Assembly (NCBI GenBank): GCA_020853755.1
Contig: JADYYG010000062.1
Location: 124,001 to 188,000 of the forward strand
Origin: Dehalococcoidia bacterium
GTDB lineage: Bacteria > Chloroflexota > Dehalococcoidia > Tepidiformales > Tepidiformaceae
Direction of reading: 5' to 3'
DNA length: 64,000 nucleotides
Shown: positions 16,922 to 25,417 of the stretch, piece after piece
How positions within the stretch are numbered: the first letter of the stretch is position 1
Layout of the letters: every line of letters starts with the position of its first letter
The notes under the pieces: model-generated
What the model was told of the DNA's origin: nothing
Database searches by the model: none
What the model saw: the letters and a program-made list of their open reading frames with translations, nothing else
Made by a program: the position numbers and the translations under genes

Positions 16922-18607
16922 ATGCGCCGTGCGTTTCTCCTCGTTTTCTTCCTGGTCCTCACCGCTTTCGCCTGTTCGTCCCACTCCCGGACATCGGCGC
17001 AGGCTTCGACAAGCATCGACTGGAAGGCGTGCGGCAGCATCGAATGCGCAACCTTCGCGGTCCCACTGGACTACGCGAACCCCGGCGGCAAGACCATCGA
17101 CCTCTCGCTGATCCGGATCAAGGCGCGCAAGCCCGACCAGCGCATCGGCGTGCTGCTGGCGAACCCCGGCGGCCCTGGGGCTTCCGCGAACGAGTTTGTC
17201 CGCATCTGGCGGAACCTCCTCGCCGGGCAGATCCGCGACCGCTTCGACATCGTCTCGTTCGACCCCCGCGGGGTCGGCGAGAGTTCGCCGATCCTCTGCC
17301 ACGACAACCTCCAGGAACTGGTCGCCGCCGACCCGGACCCGGATACCGACGCCGAGTGGCAGCAGGCCAACGAGGTCGCACGCCAGTTCGCGGAGGGCTG
17401 CGAGGACAAATACGGCGACATCCTCCCCCACCTCGGCACGAAGAACGTGGCGCGGGACATGGACCGCATCCGCGAGGCCCTCGGCGAGACCAAGCTCAAC
17501 TACGTGGGCTACTCCTACGGCACCACCATCGGCGGCGTTTACGCCGACATGTTCCCCGGCAACGTCCGGGCGATGGTGCTCGACGGCGGTACGGACCTTT
17601 CGCTGAGCTTCGAAGACGTAAACCGGACGCAGATGATCGGCTTCGAACGCGCGTTTAACGCCTACCTGGCGGATTGCGCGGCGAAGAAGTGCGCCCTCGC
17701 CGCCAACGGGGCCGATCCGAAGGCGGCCGTGCAGGCGATCATGGCTGCGGCCGAGGCCAAGCCGCTCCCCGCACCCGGGGCCGACCGCCCGGCAGGCCCG
17801 GGCGAAGTGGAACTCGGGATCATGTCGGCGATGTACTCGAAGCAGACCTGGGCATTTCTCACGCGCGCCCTGCAGGATGCCCAGCGGGGCGACGGCACCG
17901 GCCTCGTGCGGCTGACCGACAACTACCTGCAGCGCGAAAGCAACGGCGACTACCCGAACCTCATGGAGGCGAACGCCGCCGTGAACTACGTGGATGAAGC
18001 CTGCCCGAAAGACCCGGAGGCCTACCGGAAGCTCGGCGATGAATTCGCGAAGGATGCGCCGACGTTCGGCGCTTCGGCGGCGACCGCCGGGCTGGTCTGC
18101 GCCTACTGGGAGGCGAAGCCGGACCCGCTGACCACGCCGAAGGCCGCCGGCGCACCGCCAATCATCGTCATCGCGACCTCGAACGACCCGGCGACGCCGT
18201 ACGAGTGGGGCAAGGCGCTCAGCGAACAACTCTCCTCGGGCGTGCTGCTCACCCACCGCGGCGAGGGCCACACCATCTACGCGCAGGGCAACAGCTGCAT
18301 CGACGACGTGGTGAACGCCTACCTGCTGACCCTCGCGGTCCCGGCCGCGGGGACATCGTGCGGGAACGGCCCGCCGCCACCCGGCCAGACGCCGGGGGCC
18401 ACTGCCAGCGCTTCGCCGCCGTCCGAAGCCACGCGCACGCCCACGCCGGCCGCGCAGGCGACGCGAGAAGCGACCCCGGCAGCGCCTGACACCGGCGGCG
18501 ACAGGGACAATGGCTCCGGCACAGTTGCGGTCTGGGCAGTCGCCCTCGTGCTCGCGGGCGCGGCCATTGCTGCGCTGGGCGCTCTGGCCGCCGCACGCCG
18601 GCGCTGA
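16922..18607 (+). CDS. Secreted TAP-type alpha/beta hydrolase (tripeptidyl-aminopeptidase-like)
   Basis: 561 residues. Signal peptide (about 1-20, ending near AFAC). Alpha/beta hydrolase core: NPGGPGASANEF (oxyanion region), FDIVSFDPRGVGES, nucleophile elbow GYSYGTTIGG, and C-terminal PPIIVIATSNDPATPYEWG then catalytic His in RGEGHTIY, matching the SCO7095/TAP family. A Thr/Pro linker is followed by APDTGG, a TM helix (about 536-556) and ARRR, so it is tethered to the outside of the membrane or possibly sorted. AGGAG lies only one base before the ATG, an unusually short gap. Confidence 0.87.
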   Translation: MRRAFLLVFFLVLTAFACSSHSRTSAQASTSIDWKACGSIECATFAVPLDYANPGGKTIDLSLIRIKARKPDQRIGVLLANPGGPGASANEFVRIWRNLLAGQIRDRFDIVSFDPRGVGESSPILCHDNLQELVAADPDPDTDAEWQQANEVARQFAEGCEDKYGDILPHLGTKNVARDMDRIREALGETKLNYVGYSYGTTIGGVYADMFPGNVRAMVLDGGTDLSLSFEDVNRTQMIGFERAFNAYLADCAAKKCALAANGADPKAAVQAIMAAAEAKPLPAPGADRPAGPGEVELGIMSAMYSKQTWAFLTRALQDAQRGDGTGLVRLTDNYLQRESNGDYPNLMEANAAVNYVDEACPKDPEAYRKLGDEFAKDAPTFGASAATAGLVCAYWEAKPDPLTTPKAAGAPPIIVIATSNDPATPYEWGKALSEQLSSGVLLTHRGEGHTIYAQGNSCIDDVVNAYLLTLAVPAAGTSCGNGPPPPGQTPGATASASPPSEATRTPTPAAQATREATPAAPDTGGDRDNGSGTVAVWAVALVLAGAAIAALGALAAARRR

Positions 18608-18676
18608 TTGGTCCGTGGCCGCAGCCGGAAAGCCCGCTAGACTGAATCGACCCCCGTTCCCCCTGGAGGCGGCCCG

Positions 18677-19969
18677 TTGGCCGAGGCCCCTACCCGCGTA
18701 GCTGTTCCGATCTGGCAGCGCCCGGCCCGGCTGTTCTATGGCTGGCGGATCGTATTCGCCGGGGCCAGCCTGCAGATGCTCGTCGCCGCCCTGATGGGCC
18801 AGGCCTACGGCGCGTACGTCGTCGTCCTCCGCGAAGAGTTCGGCTGGAGCAAGACGATGCTCTCGGCGGCTTCAGCCCTGCGCGAGGCGGAAAGCGGCGT
18901 CCTCGGGCCGGTCCACGGGTTCATGATCGACCGGTTCGGGCCGCGAAAGGTAGCGAGCGCGGGCACGCTCATCCTCGGGACCGGGTTCCTTCTCTTCAGC
19001 CAGGTGCAGTCGCTGCCGCAGTTCTACGGCGCGTTCATCGTCATGTCGGTGGGGGCGAGCATGAGCGGCTTCCTGACGGCAACCACAGCCGCGGTCAACT
19101 GGTTCGAACGAAGGCGGGCGACGGCGGTCAGCCTGATGTCGGCCGGTTTCGGCCTGGGCGGGATGGTCGTCCCGCTGACGGCCTATTCGATGGAGACCTA
19201 CGGCTGGCGTCACACGGCTGTCTTTTCGGCGGTCATCATCTGGGCGGTGGGGCTGCCGCTCGCGCAGATCTACCGGAAGCATCCGCGTGACCTCGGCCTC
19301 GAACCAGACGGGGCGCCGCGACGGCCATTGCACGCCAGCCACGGGGAAGCGGGACCTCCGGGCCACATGGACTACACCCTCGCCGAGGCCATCCGCACAC
19401 CAGCCTTCTGGTGGGTGTCCCTTGGGCATGCGTCGGCGCTGTTCGTGGTCTCGGCGATGAGCGTGCACCTGATTTCGCACGTGCGGGACAGCCAGGGCTA
19501 CTCCCTCGGCCAGGCTTCCGCGGTAGTCACGCTGCTGACGTTCGTCTTCATGTGCGGGAACATCTCCGGCGGCCTGCTGGGCGACCGCGTGAACAAGCGG
19601 ATGCTGGTGGTGACCTGCATGGCGATGCATTGCACCGGATTGCTGCTGCTCTCGCACGCGGTGAACTTCTGGATGGTGCTGGCGTTCGTGGTCATCCACG
19701 GGCTGGCATGGGGCTGGCGCGGCCCGCAAATGACGGCCATCCGCGCGGACTACTTCGGCCGGTCAGCGTTCGGGAAAATCATGGGCGCTTCGAACCTGGT
19801 CATCATCCTCGGCACGATCAGCGGGCCGCTCATCGCCGGGCTGCTGTACGACCGCACGGGCAGCTACAAGGTTGGTTTCGACATCCTCGCCCTGATCGCG
19901 CTGAGCGGGTCTGTCTTCTTCCTCCTCGCGAGGAAGCCCGGGCCGCCGCCGCACGCGCGGGCGGCGTAG
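18677..19969 (+). CDS. MFS transporter (oxalate/formate antiporter-like)
   Basis: 430 residues, TTG start with TGGAGG upstream. Twelve TM helices; GWRIVFAGASLQMLVAAL at the start and DRFGPRKVASAGTL between TM2 and TM3 (the MFS loop signature) put it in the OFA/monocarboxylate branch. Substrate probably a small carboxylate. Its last 13 codons (ARKPGPPPHARAA) lie within the 42-bp sequence repeated at 22138-22179. Confidence 0.88.
   Translation: MAEAPTRVAVPIWQRPARLFYGWRIVFAGASLQMLVAALMGQAYGAYVVVLREEFGWSKTMLSAASALREAESGVLGPVHGFMIDRFGPRKVASAGTLILGTGFLLFSQVQSLPQFYGAFIVMSVGASMSGFLTATTAAVNWFERRRATAVSLMSAGFGLGGMVVPLTAYSMETYGWRHTAVFSAVIIWAVGLPLAQIYRKHPRDLGLEPDGAPRRPLHASHGEAGPPGHMDYTLAEAIRTPAFWWVSLGHASALFVVSAMSVHLISHVRDSQGYSLGQASAVVTLLTFVFMCGNISGGLLGDRVNKRMLVVTCMAMHCTGLLLLSHAVNFWMVLAFVVIHGLAWGWRGPQMTAIRADYFGRSAFGKIMGASNLVIILGTISGPLIAGLLYDRTGSYKVGFDILALIALSGSVFFLLARKPGPPPHARAA
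19927..19968 (+). repeat. 42-bp perfect direct repeat, left copy
   Basis: Identical to 22138-22179, offset 2211 bases. This copy is the 3' end of the MFS gene including the first two bases of its stop codon. The sequence contains an imperfect GC-rich palindrome. The pair brackets the penicillin-binding-protein-like gene. Confidence 0.95.
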
Positions 19970-20036
19970 GGAGTGACGACGCTGCCTGCTGCCTGTAGCA
20001 GCCAGCGAATCCCCACTCCCGATTCGAGCCGCGAAC

Positions 20037-21995
20037 TTACCGAATCGGAGCGACGGGGATGCCGAGCTTCTCAGCCAGCAGCTTCGCGAGCTCCGGCACA
20101 AATTCGGGCAGCCTCCGGAACTCCCGGGTGGTTCTGAATGCTGGCGGCGTTTGTGGAGATGCCAGTGAACCGTCCCTCGTGTCAATTTGGGCAGACTCGC
20201 ACTCACTGGAGTATCCGACGTCGTTACGGAACCAACCATTCACAACCTGCTCACAAAGCGCTCCATAGTCGGGAACTCCCGTGTGGAGGTCTCTATCTGT
20301 CGCCGTGGTGTGAAACGGCCCGAAGGTCACGTTCCGGGGCTGTAGATCATCGAACCCAGCCGCGATCGTGAACGTTCCTCGGCTCTGGAGGGCATCGTGG
20401 TAAGCCCCCATCCAGGTTTTCCAAAGCTGCACCACGGTGTTGGACGCGGCATAGCCGGCGTGCGGACCGTCGCTCACCGCCGCATTGGTTGCATTACCCA
20501 CCCACGCCACGGTCGCGCCATACCGCGAATAACCAGCCATCACGACTTCCAGTGTGATTGGAGGTTCCAGCGGGAAAGCAGTCCTCCCGAACTGAAGTCC
20601 CGCCGGAGGCCGTTGCCCGTCGGACATCGCGAAGTCGAGCGCACGATCGAGGTTACTCTGCCCACAGGGCCAGATAATGAACCTGGCAGTGCAATCGGAA
20701 AGGACAGTGTGCAGCAGCCAGACCGAACCTGAGTCAATCGTCTGGCGCCGTTCCGGCTCACCTTGCCGGAACAGCACGTTTCCGTTCTGGTCGGCAACCT
20801 CCAACACAGCGATAGGATCGAGTTCGCGTGTCCCGGGAAGACGCAGATCTCCGCGTAAGAAGAGCCTATGCTGCCGGCGAGCTTCGTCGTAGTCCTCACC
20901 CTCAGCAGTGGCGTTGGCCTTGAGGTTCCCGAGGTCCAAACTCGATGCAAGTGTCGGGGTCCCGACCATCACGCCCATGTTTGCGATCGTGGCGTTCATG
21001 AATGCCAGGTCAATCGCGCGCACATTGGGCCCAAGAGTTCCGGCCGATGAGCCATAGGTTACGGCGGCGTGATCTTGCCAGGAAGGATCGAAATGTTGGG
21101 CCAGGGTAGTGATTCCGAGCCTCGCCGCCACATCCAGGATCCACTCGATGCCGACTTCTTCGGCGGCACGAAACGCCGGAACTTCCTGCATGGCGCCGAG
21201 TGCCGCCCGGGCGCTGATCAAGCCCTCGCTCCCCCCGTCTGCCCGTGGATCAGTGACCGTGCCCAAACCGGGAATCTGAAGGGGATTCGTGTCCCAGAGG
21301 CTGCTCATCGGAGCCTTCTGAAGATGATCGAACCAGGCAAGGAAGGTCAGTGGCATGAACGCAGTACCCGAAGTATTAATTTCGGTGAGCTGGTCAATAT
21401 CCCCTCGTGACCGGGGCTCCTCGGCCTCGGTGAGACCCTGGTTGGGTACGTAAACGAGGATTTCTCCGGTGGGCGGGTCGATTGTAACGATAGCGCCGTT
21501 GTGACAGTTGCACCCATCCGCGAGGCCTGTGCGAATGGCGTCCTTCAACATGCTCGTCGCACTTTCGGTCAGTGCGAAATCCAGGGTGCTGGTCACGCGA
21601 TAGCCCGCTGTATGCACGTGCTCGACGCAATCTTGTCCCCGCGGCGGAGGCGGGAGCCATCCCGCCTGGCACATGCGCACCAGCCGAGGCTCGATCTGGT
21701 TGTCAATGAAGAGGCGGGCGCGTGGATCACCGTCCGGAGGACCGCCGTCGAACGCCAGCGAACCGAGCGCGGTGGCTCGACGATCGAATACTGTGGTGGG
21801 CTTTCGGACGGGTACGTCTGATGCGGACGGTGATGGCGAGGGCGTGCGAACCTCGACGCCCTCTCCTCGCGACCACATTTCCCTTCCGAGCATGGCCGCC
21901 GCAATGAGCAGCACGGCGCCGGTGCCGAAGGTCAGGCCCCAACGCATACCGGAGAACCTGCGAGAGCTGCAGCCATGAGGGATTCCATCGGTCAC
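20037..21995 (-). CDS. Penicillin-binding-protein transpeptidase homologue with lost catalytic motifs
   Basis: 652 residues from a GTG at 21995 with AGGAGG 6 bases upstream. TM helix about 18-36; no glycosyltransferase domain. From about 130 the class A PBP transpeptidase pattern is clear: GYRVTSTLDFALTESA, NGAIVTIDPPTGEILVYV. Every active-site motif is altered: SxxK reads TAFM (211-214), SxN reads AMQ (268-270), KTG reads RTA (471-473). It should be unable to acylate beta-lactam or peptide, so a binding, scaffold or regulatory role is inferred. Base composition and codon use are visibly less GC-rich than its neighbours, and the gene is bracketed by a 42-bp direct repeat, suggesting acquisition. 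Confidence 0.8.
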   Translation of the reverse strand: MTDGIPHGCSSRRFSGMRWGLTFGTGAVLLIAAAMLGREMWSRGEGVEVRTPSPSPSASDVPVRKPTTVFDRRATALGSLAFDGGPPDGDPRARLFIDNQIEPRLVRMCQAGWLPPPPRGQDCVEHVHTAGYRVTSTLDFALTESATSMLKDAIRTGLADGCNCHNGAIVTIDPPTGEILVYVPNQGLTEAEEPRSRGDIDQLTEINTSGTAFMPLTFLAWFDHLQKAPMSSLWDTNPLQIPGLGTVTDPRADGGSEGLISARAALGAMQEVPAFRAAEEVGIEWILDVAARLGITTLAQHFDPSWQDHAAVTYGSSAGTLGPNVRAIDLAFMNATIANMGVMVGTPTLASSLDLGNLKANATAEGEDYDEARRQHRLFLRGDLRLPGTRELDPIAVLEVADQNGNVLFRQGEPERRQTIDSGSVWLLHTVLSDCTARFIIWPCGQSNLDRALDFAMSDGQRPPAGLQFGRTAFPLEPPITLEVVMAGYSRYGATVAWVGNATNAAVSDGPHAGYAASNTVVQLWKTWMGAYHDALQSRGTFTIAAGFDDLQPRNVTFGPFHTTATDRDLHTGVPDYGALCEQVVNGWFRNDVGYSSECESAQIDTRDGSLASPQTPPAFRTTREFRRLPEFVPELAKLLAEKLGIPVAPIR

Positions 21996-22054
21996 GATGA
22001 TCCTCCTATTACCGTCGGCGTCGCGCACGATCTCCGACTGGACTGGTTGGCCGG

Positions 22055-22068
22055 CCCCGCAGGCGGGG
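22055..22068 (-). promoter_or_regulatory. Small hairpin and upstream TATACT in the leader of the PBP-like gene
   Basis: CCCCGC/GCGGGG form a 6-bp stem in the 5' leader. On the minus strand TATACT occurs at 22091-22086, about 90 bases before the GTG, and is the best -10 candidate. Unlike most genes here, this one would have a long leader. Confidence 0.4.
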
Positions 22069-22137
22069 ATAGAACAGCTTGCGGGAGTATACCTGCCATT
22101 GGGCGCCATCGCTGCTTCCGAGTGGCGGCTGGCGGAG

Positions 22138-22179
22138 CGCGAGGAAGCCCGGGCCGCCGCCGCACGCGCGGGCGGCGTA
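22138..22179 (+). repeat. 42-bp perfect direct repeat, right copy
   Basis: Identical to 19927-19968. Here it lies in non-coding DNA just upstream of the CoA-transferase gene. Removing one copy plus the 2.2 kb between them would join the MFS gene directly to the CoA-transferase leader, so the arrangement resembles an insertion that regenerated the 3' end of its target gene. Confidence 0.95.
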
Positions 22180-22216
22180 AGCGGTCTTCACAGCCTCCAC
22201 CGGAGTCTCTATCCTT

Positions 22217-22238
22217 CCGCAATCCTTCGGAATTGCGG
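22217..22238 (+). promoter_or_regulatory. Stable hairpin just before the CoA-transferase start codon
   Basis: CCGCAATCC (22217-22225) pairs with GGAATTGCGG (22229-22238) with one bulged A, loop TTC. It ends 9 bases before the GTG at 22248, where an RBS would be expected. A possible translational control structure; TATCCT at 22210-22215 is a possible -10 just before it. Confidence 0.4.
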
Positions 22239-22247
22239 GGTACAGGC

Positions 22248-23570
22248 GTGAACAAGACACCGGACAACTGGCGCGAACTCCTCGGCGAGAAGCTCGTCTC
22301 GCCCGAAGAAGCGGTCGGCCTCATTGGCCATGGGCAGTACGTCTGGGCCGGTGGCTGGACCTCGGTGCCGCCACAGCTCTGCGGGGCGCTGGCGGCCCGT
22401 GGCGGCGAACTGAAGGACGTGACCATCGTCTCCTTCCTCACCCCGTACAAGTGGGACACGCCTGAGAACCTGGCGAACTTCAACATCATCACGGCCTACG
22501 CCTCGCCGCTGGACCGGGCGGCCGTGCGTGAAGGCCGCATGGAGTACGTCCCGGTCGTCCAGTTCCGTGAGGGCCAGATGCCGCCGGGCATGGCCCGCCT
22601 CGATGCGGCGCTCATCCCGATTTCGCCGCCAGACAGCGAGGGCTGGTGCTCGTTCGGCTCCGGCGTGTTCTTCGGGCCCACGGTTTCGAAGCTGGCGCCG
22701 CTGCTCATCGGCGAAGTGCACCCGGAGTTCATCCGGACGGGCGGGGACAACCGCGTCCATATCTCGAAGTTCGCGAAGGTGGCGGAATACACGCTGCCGC
22801 CGGCAGTCGCGCCAATCCCGCCGCGCAGCGAAGAGACCGAACTCGCGGCCCAGGTCATCTGCACGCTCGTCGCCACGGAAATCGTCTACGACGGCTGCAC
22901 GCTCCAGTTCGGCATTGGCGACGTTTCGGCGGCCCTGCCGGTCTTCCTCGACGACAAGCACGACCTCGGCGTCCACACCGAGATCCTGCCCGGCGGCGTG
23001 CCGGACCTGCTCGAAAAGGGCATCATCACCGGCCGGAACAAGCCCCACCATGTGGGCAAAATCGTCGCGAGTTCGCTCGGACAGGTCGGGCCCGAAGATA
23101 TCCGCCGCATCGACGGCAATCCCGCGTACGAGCTGTACGACTTCACCCACACCGACGACCTGCGGATGCTGCTGCAGATCGAGAACTTCGTGGCGGTGAA
23201 CAACGCGCTCGCCGTGGACCTCACTGGCAACGTGTCCTCGGAGACGCAGGGCGCAGGGCTGTTCAGCGGGCCAGGCGGCCAGAACGCCTTCGCCGTCGGG
23301 GCGTCGTGCGCGGCCGGCGGTTCGGTCATCGTCCTGCCATCGAGCTCGCTCGTTGGCGGCGAACGGAAGACGCGCATCGTTGGCGGACACCCGCCGGGGA
23401 CGGTGCACACGGTGCATCGCGGGTACGTGGACTTCGTGGTCACCGAGCAGGGCATCGCCCGGCTTCGCGGAAAGTCCATCCGCCAGCGCGTCGACGAACT
23501 GATCTCGGTGGCCCACCCTGATTTCCAGGCCGAACTGCGAGCAGAGGCGAAGCATCTCTACGGCGTGTAG
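22248..23570 (+). CDS. Acetyl-CoA hydrolase/transferase-family CoA-transferase
   Basis: 440 residues, GTG start placed by the family N-terminus (NKTPDNWRELLGEKLVSPEEAV). Resembles 4-hydroxybutyrate CoA-transferase and related acyl-CoA transferases: QFGIGDVSAALPVFL (domain hinge), LGVHTEILPGGVPDLLEKG with the Glu that forms the CoA thioester, then SSETQGAGLFSGPGGQNAFAVGAS and VVTEQGIARLRGKSIRQR. Moves CoA between short carboxylic acids. Probably a single-gene unit behind a hairpin leader. Confidence 0.88.
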   Translation: MNKTPDNWRELLGEKLVSPEEAVGLIGHGQYVWAGGWTSVPPQLCGALAARGGELKDVTIVSFLTPYKWDTPENLANFNIITAYASPLDRAAVREGRMEYVPVVQFREGQMPPGMARLDAALIPISPPDSEGWCSFGSGVFFGPTVSKLAPLLIGEVHPEFIRTGGDNRVHISKFAKVAEYTLPPAVAPIPPRSEETELAAQVICTLVATEIVYDGCTLQFGIGDVSAALPVFLDDKHDLGVHTEILPGGVPDLLEKGIITGRNKPHHVGKIVASSLGQVGPEDIRRIDGNPAYELYDFTHTDDLRMLLQIENFVAVNNALAVDLTGNVSSETQGAGLFSGPGGQNAFAVGASCAAGGSVIVLPSSSLVGGERKTRIVGGHPPGTVHTVHRGYVDFVVTEQGIARLRGKSIRQRVDELISVAHPDFQAELRAEAKHLYGV

Positions 23571-23649
23571 CCGCGATATGTTTGGCCGTTGCGCCCGCCC
23601 GGACGTAGCATGGAACGCGGCATCGGCATCCTGCCGGCCCGGAAACCAG

Positions 23650-23817
23650 ATGCGCACCGCGAACTACATCTTCTCTGTCGTCTCCATCGTGCTCGGGTTC
23701 GCGCTGATCCTGTTCATCCTCACCCAGACGTCGCACTGGAACATTGGCTTCGCCATCGGCATTGTCCTCATACTGAACGGCGCCATCCGGCTGTGGTTCG
23801 CCCAGGACGACGGCTAG
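23650..23817 (+). CDS. Small two-TM membrane protein
   Basis: 55 residues with two hydrophobic helices (about 5-25 and 30-47) separated by TSHWN. The ATG at 23650 gives the protein starting MRTANYIFSVVSIVLG; a longer in-frame start at 23578 adds 24 residues without hydrophobic character. A weak RBS only. No known family; this size and topology are common among uncharacterised integral membrane proteins. Confidence 0.55.
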   Translation: MRTANYIFSVVSIVLGFALILFILTQTSHWNIGFAIGIVLILNGAIRLWFAQDDG

Positions 23818-23860
23818 ATGCACCGGAACTTCGCGCTGATCGAGGTCATGTAGCCCACGC

Positions 23861-24313
23861 ATGCCGACGCCCCTGAGCATCCTCGTGCCGATCGTGCAGT
23901 CTCCCGCGAGCTTCGAGGCCGTGAACGTCGCGGTCACGATGGCGAAGCCGAAGAAAAGCCGCGTCTACGTGGTCCACGTGATCGAAGTGAGCCGTTCGCT
24001 GCCGCTGAACGCCGAACTCGACGCCGAAGCGCGCCGCGGCGAGCAGCTCATCAAGCGCGCCGAAGAGATCGCCGCGGAAGCTGGCTACCCGGTCATCGGC
24101 ACGCTGCTGCAGGCCCGTGAAGCCGGGGCAGCGCTCGTCGATGAAGCGGTGGACCAGGCCGTCGAAGCGATCATCATGGGCATCCCGTTCCGGAAGCCCG
24201 GGGGTTCACCGCTGCTCGGGCGGACACCGGAGTACGTCATGAAACACGCCACCTGTTCGGTCTGGGTGGTCCGCCAATCGATGGCGCCGGCACGGCCCCA
24301 TCCCCACGAATAG
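23861..24313 (+). CDS. Universal stress protein (UspA family)
   Basis: 150 residues. Begins LSILVPIVQSPASFEAVNVAV, with the later VDEAVDQAVEAIIMGIPFRKPGGSPLLGRTPEYVMKHATCSVWVVR block that corresponds to the ATP-binding G-2x-G-9x-G(S/T) region of Usp proteins. Cytoplasmic nucleotide-binding regulator. It is followed 13 bases later by the TrkA-type genes; Usp and K+-transport regulators commonly sit together. Confidence 0.88.
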   Translation: MPTPLSILVPIVQSPASFEAVNVAVTMAKPKKSRVYVVHVIEVSRSLPLNAELDAEARRGEQLIKRAEEIAAEAGYPVIGTLLQAREAGAALVDEAVDQAVEAIIMGIPFRKPGGSPLLGRTPEYVMKHATCSVWVVRQSMAPARPHPHE

Positions 24314-24326
24314 ACTGGCGGGTGCG

Positions 24327-24740
24327 ATGAACGTCATCGTCATGGGTTGCGGCAGGTTGGGTTCGCGGATTGCGACCATGCTGGACACCGAGGGGCACCG
24401 CGTGACGGTGCTCGATATCAACGAAGCGGCCTTCAAGCGCATCCCGGCCACCTTCCGGGGCGAGCGCGTGGTTGGCAACGCGATGGACGCTTCGACGCTC
24501 GAACGCGGCGGCATCACGGAAGCGGATGCGTTCTTCGCGGTCACGCAGGGCGACAACCGCAACTACTTCGCCAGCCAGATGGCGCGCGAGGTGTACCACG
24601 TGAAGCGGGTGCTCTGCCGCGTGTACGATCCGGTGCGCGAGGAGATCTTCCGGGACCTCGGCCTCGAAACCTTCAGTCCAACCAGCTTTGGCGCCCAGAT
24701 CATGGTGGAGATGCTGCACAAAGAGCCGGTGAGGAAGTAA
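24327..24740 (+). CDS. TrkA-N (RCK) domain protein, single domain
   Basis: 137 residues covering only the NAD-binding RCK-N domain: MNVIVMGCGRLGSRIATMLD (Rossmann GxGxxG), HRVTVLDINEAAFKRIP, VVGNAMDASTLERGGI. The usual RCK-C domain is absent. RCK proteins gate Trk/Ktr potassium channels in response to nucleotides. TAGACT lies 10 bases before the ATG. The next gene, two bases downstream, is a full N+C RCK protein, so the two may act as a heteromeric ring. No TrkH/KtrB membrane subunit is in the window. Confidence 0.88.
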   Translation: MNVIVMGCGRLGSRIATMLDTEGHRVTVLDINEAAFKRIPATFRGERVVGNAMDASTLERGGITEADAFFAVTQGDNRNYFASQMAREVYHVKRVLCRVYDPVREEIFRDLGLETFSPTSFGAQIMVEMLHKEPVRK

Positions 24741-24742
24741 CG

Positions 24743-25417
24743 ATGTACATCTTGATCGCCGGCGGCGGCAAAGTTGGCTTCCATCTCGCCGAAGAACTCC
24801 TGCGCGAGAATCACGAAGTACTCGTCCTCGAACGGGACTCAGCGCGCGCGGCGCAGGTTCGCGAGGAGCTCTCGGGCAACGTCATGCAGGGCGACTCCTG
24901 CGAGGCGACGACGCTGGATACTGCCGGCGTTTCCCGCGCTGACCTCGTGGCCGCGGTCACCGGTGACGACGAGGACAACCTCGTGATCTGCGACCTCGCC
25001 CGCTACCGCGGCGTACCCCGCACCATCGCCCGCATCAACAACCCGCGGAACGAGCTGCTCTTCCAGAAGCGCGGCATCGAAACCACGATCTCGGCCACGC
25101 AGGCCGTCCTCGCCCAGATCGAACAGGAGCTGCCGACGCAGCAGATGATCCCGCTGCTCCAGCTGCACAACGGCCTCGAACTGATCGAGATCAAGCTGCC
25201 CGAGACCTCCCCGGTCGCCGGGCGTTCGGTGCGCGAAGTGCTCCTCCCGGCTGAGTCGCTCATCTCGCTCATCGTCGACCCCGGCGGGGTTCCGCGGATG
25301 CCCAGCGGAGACACCCGGCTGAGCGCGGGCGACGCCCTCGTCGTCGTCTCGCGCAAGGAGAGCCTCTCGATCCTGCGCGACCAGCTCATCGGTTCAACAC
25401 ACGGGATGGACACGTGA
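24743..25417 (+). CDS. TrkA-family potassium-uptake regulator (RCK N and C domains)
   Basis: 224 residues. RCK-N domain (MYILIAGGGKVGFHLAEELL, about 1-120) followed by RCK-C (about 140-215, ELIEIKLPETSPVAGRSVREVLLP to GDALVVVSR). Cytosolic subunit expected to bind NAD(H)/ATP and gate a K+ transporter encoded elsewhere. GAGG precedes the ATG. Its stop codon overlaps the start of pheA (GTGA), an unusual pairing of a K+ regulator with an aromatic amino-acid gene. Confidence 0.92.
   Translation: MYILIAGGGKVGFHLAEELLRENHEVLVLERDSARAAQVREELSGNVMQGDSCEATTLDTAGVSRADLVAAVTGDDEDNLVICDLARYRGVPRTIARINNPRNELLFQKRGIETTISATQAVLAQIEQELPTQQMIPLLQLHNGLELIEIKLPETSPVAGRSVREVLLPAESLISLIVDPGGVPRMPSGDTRLSAGDALVVVSRKESLSILRDQLIGSTHGMDT

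Noticed and set aside
19969-22137. Insertion sequence or transposon between the 42-bp repeats
   Set aside because: No transposase, integrase or resolvase is encoded, and I see no terminal inverted repeats. The repeats are far longer than usual target-site duplications.
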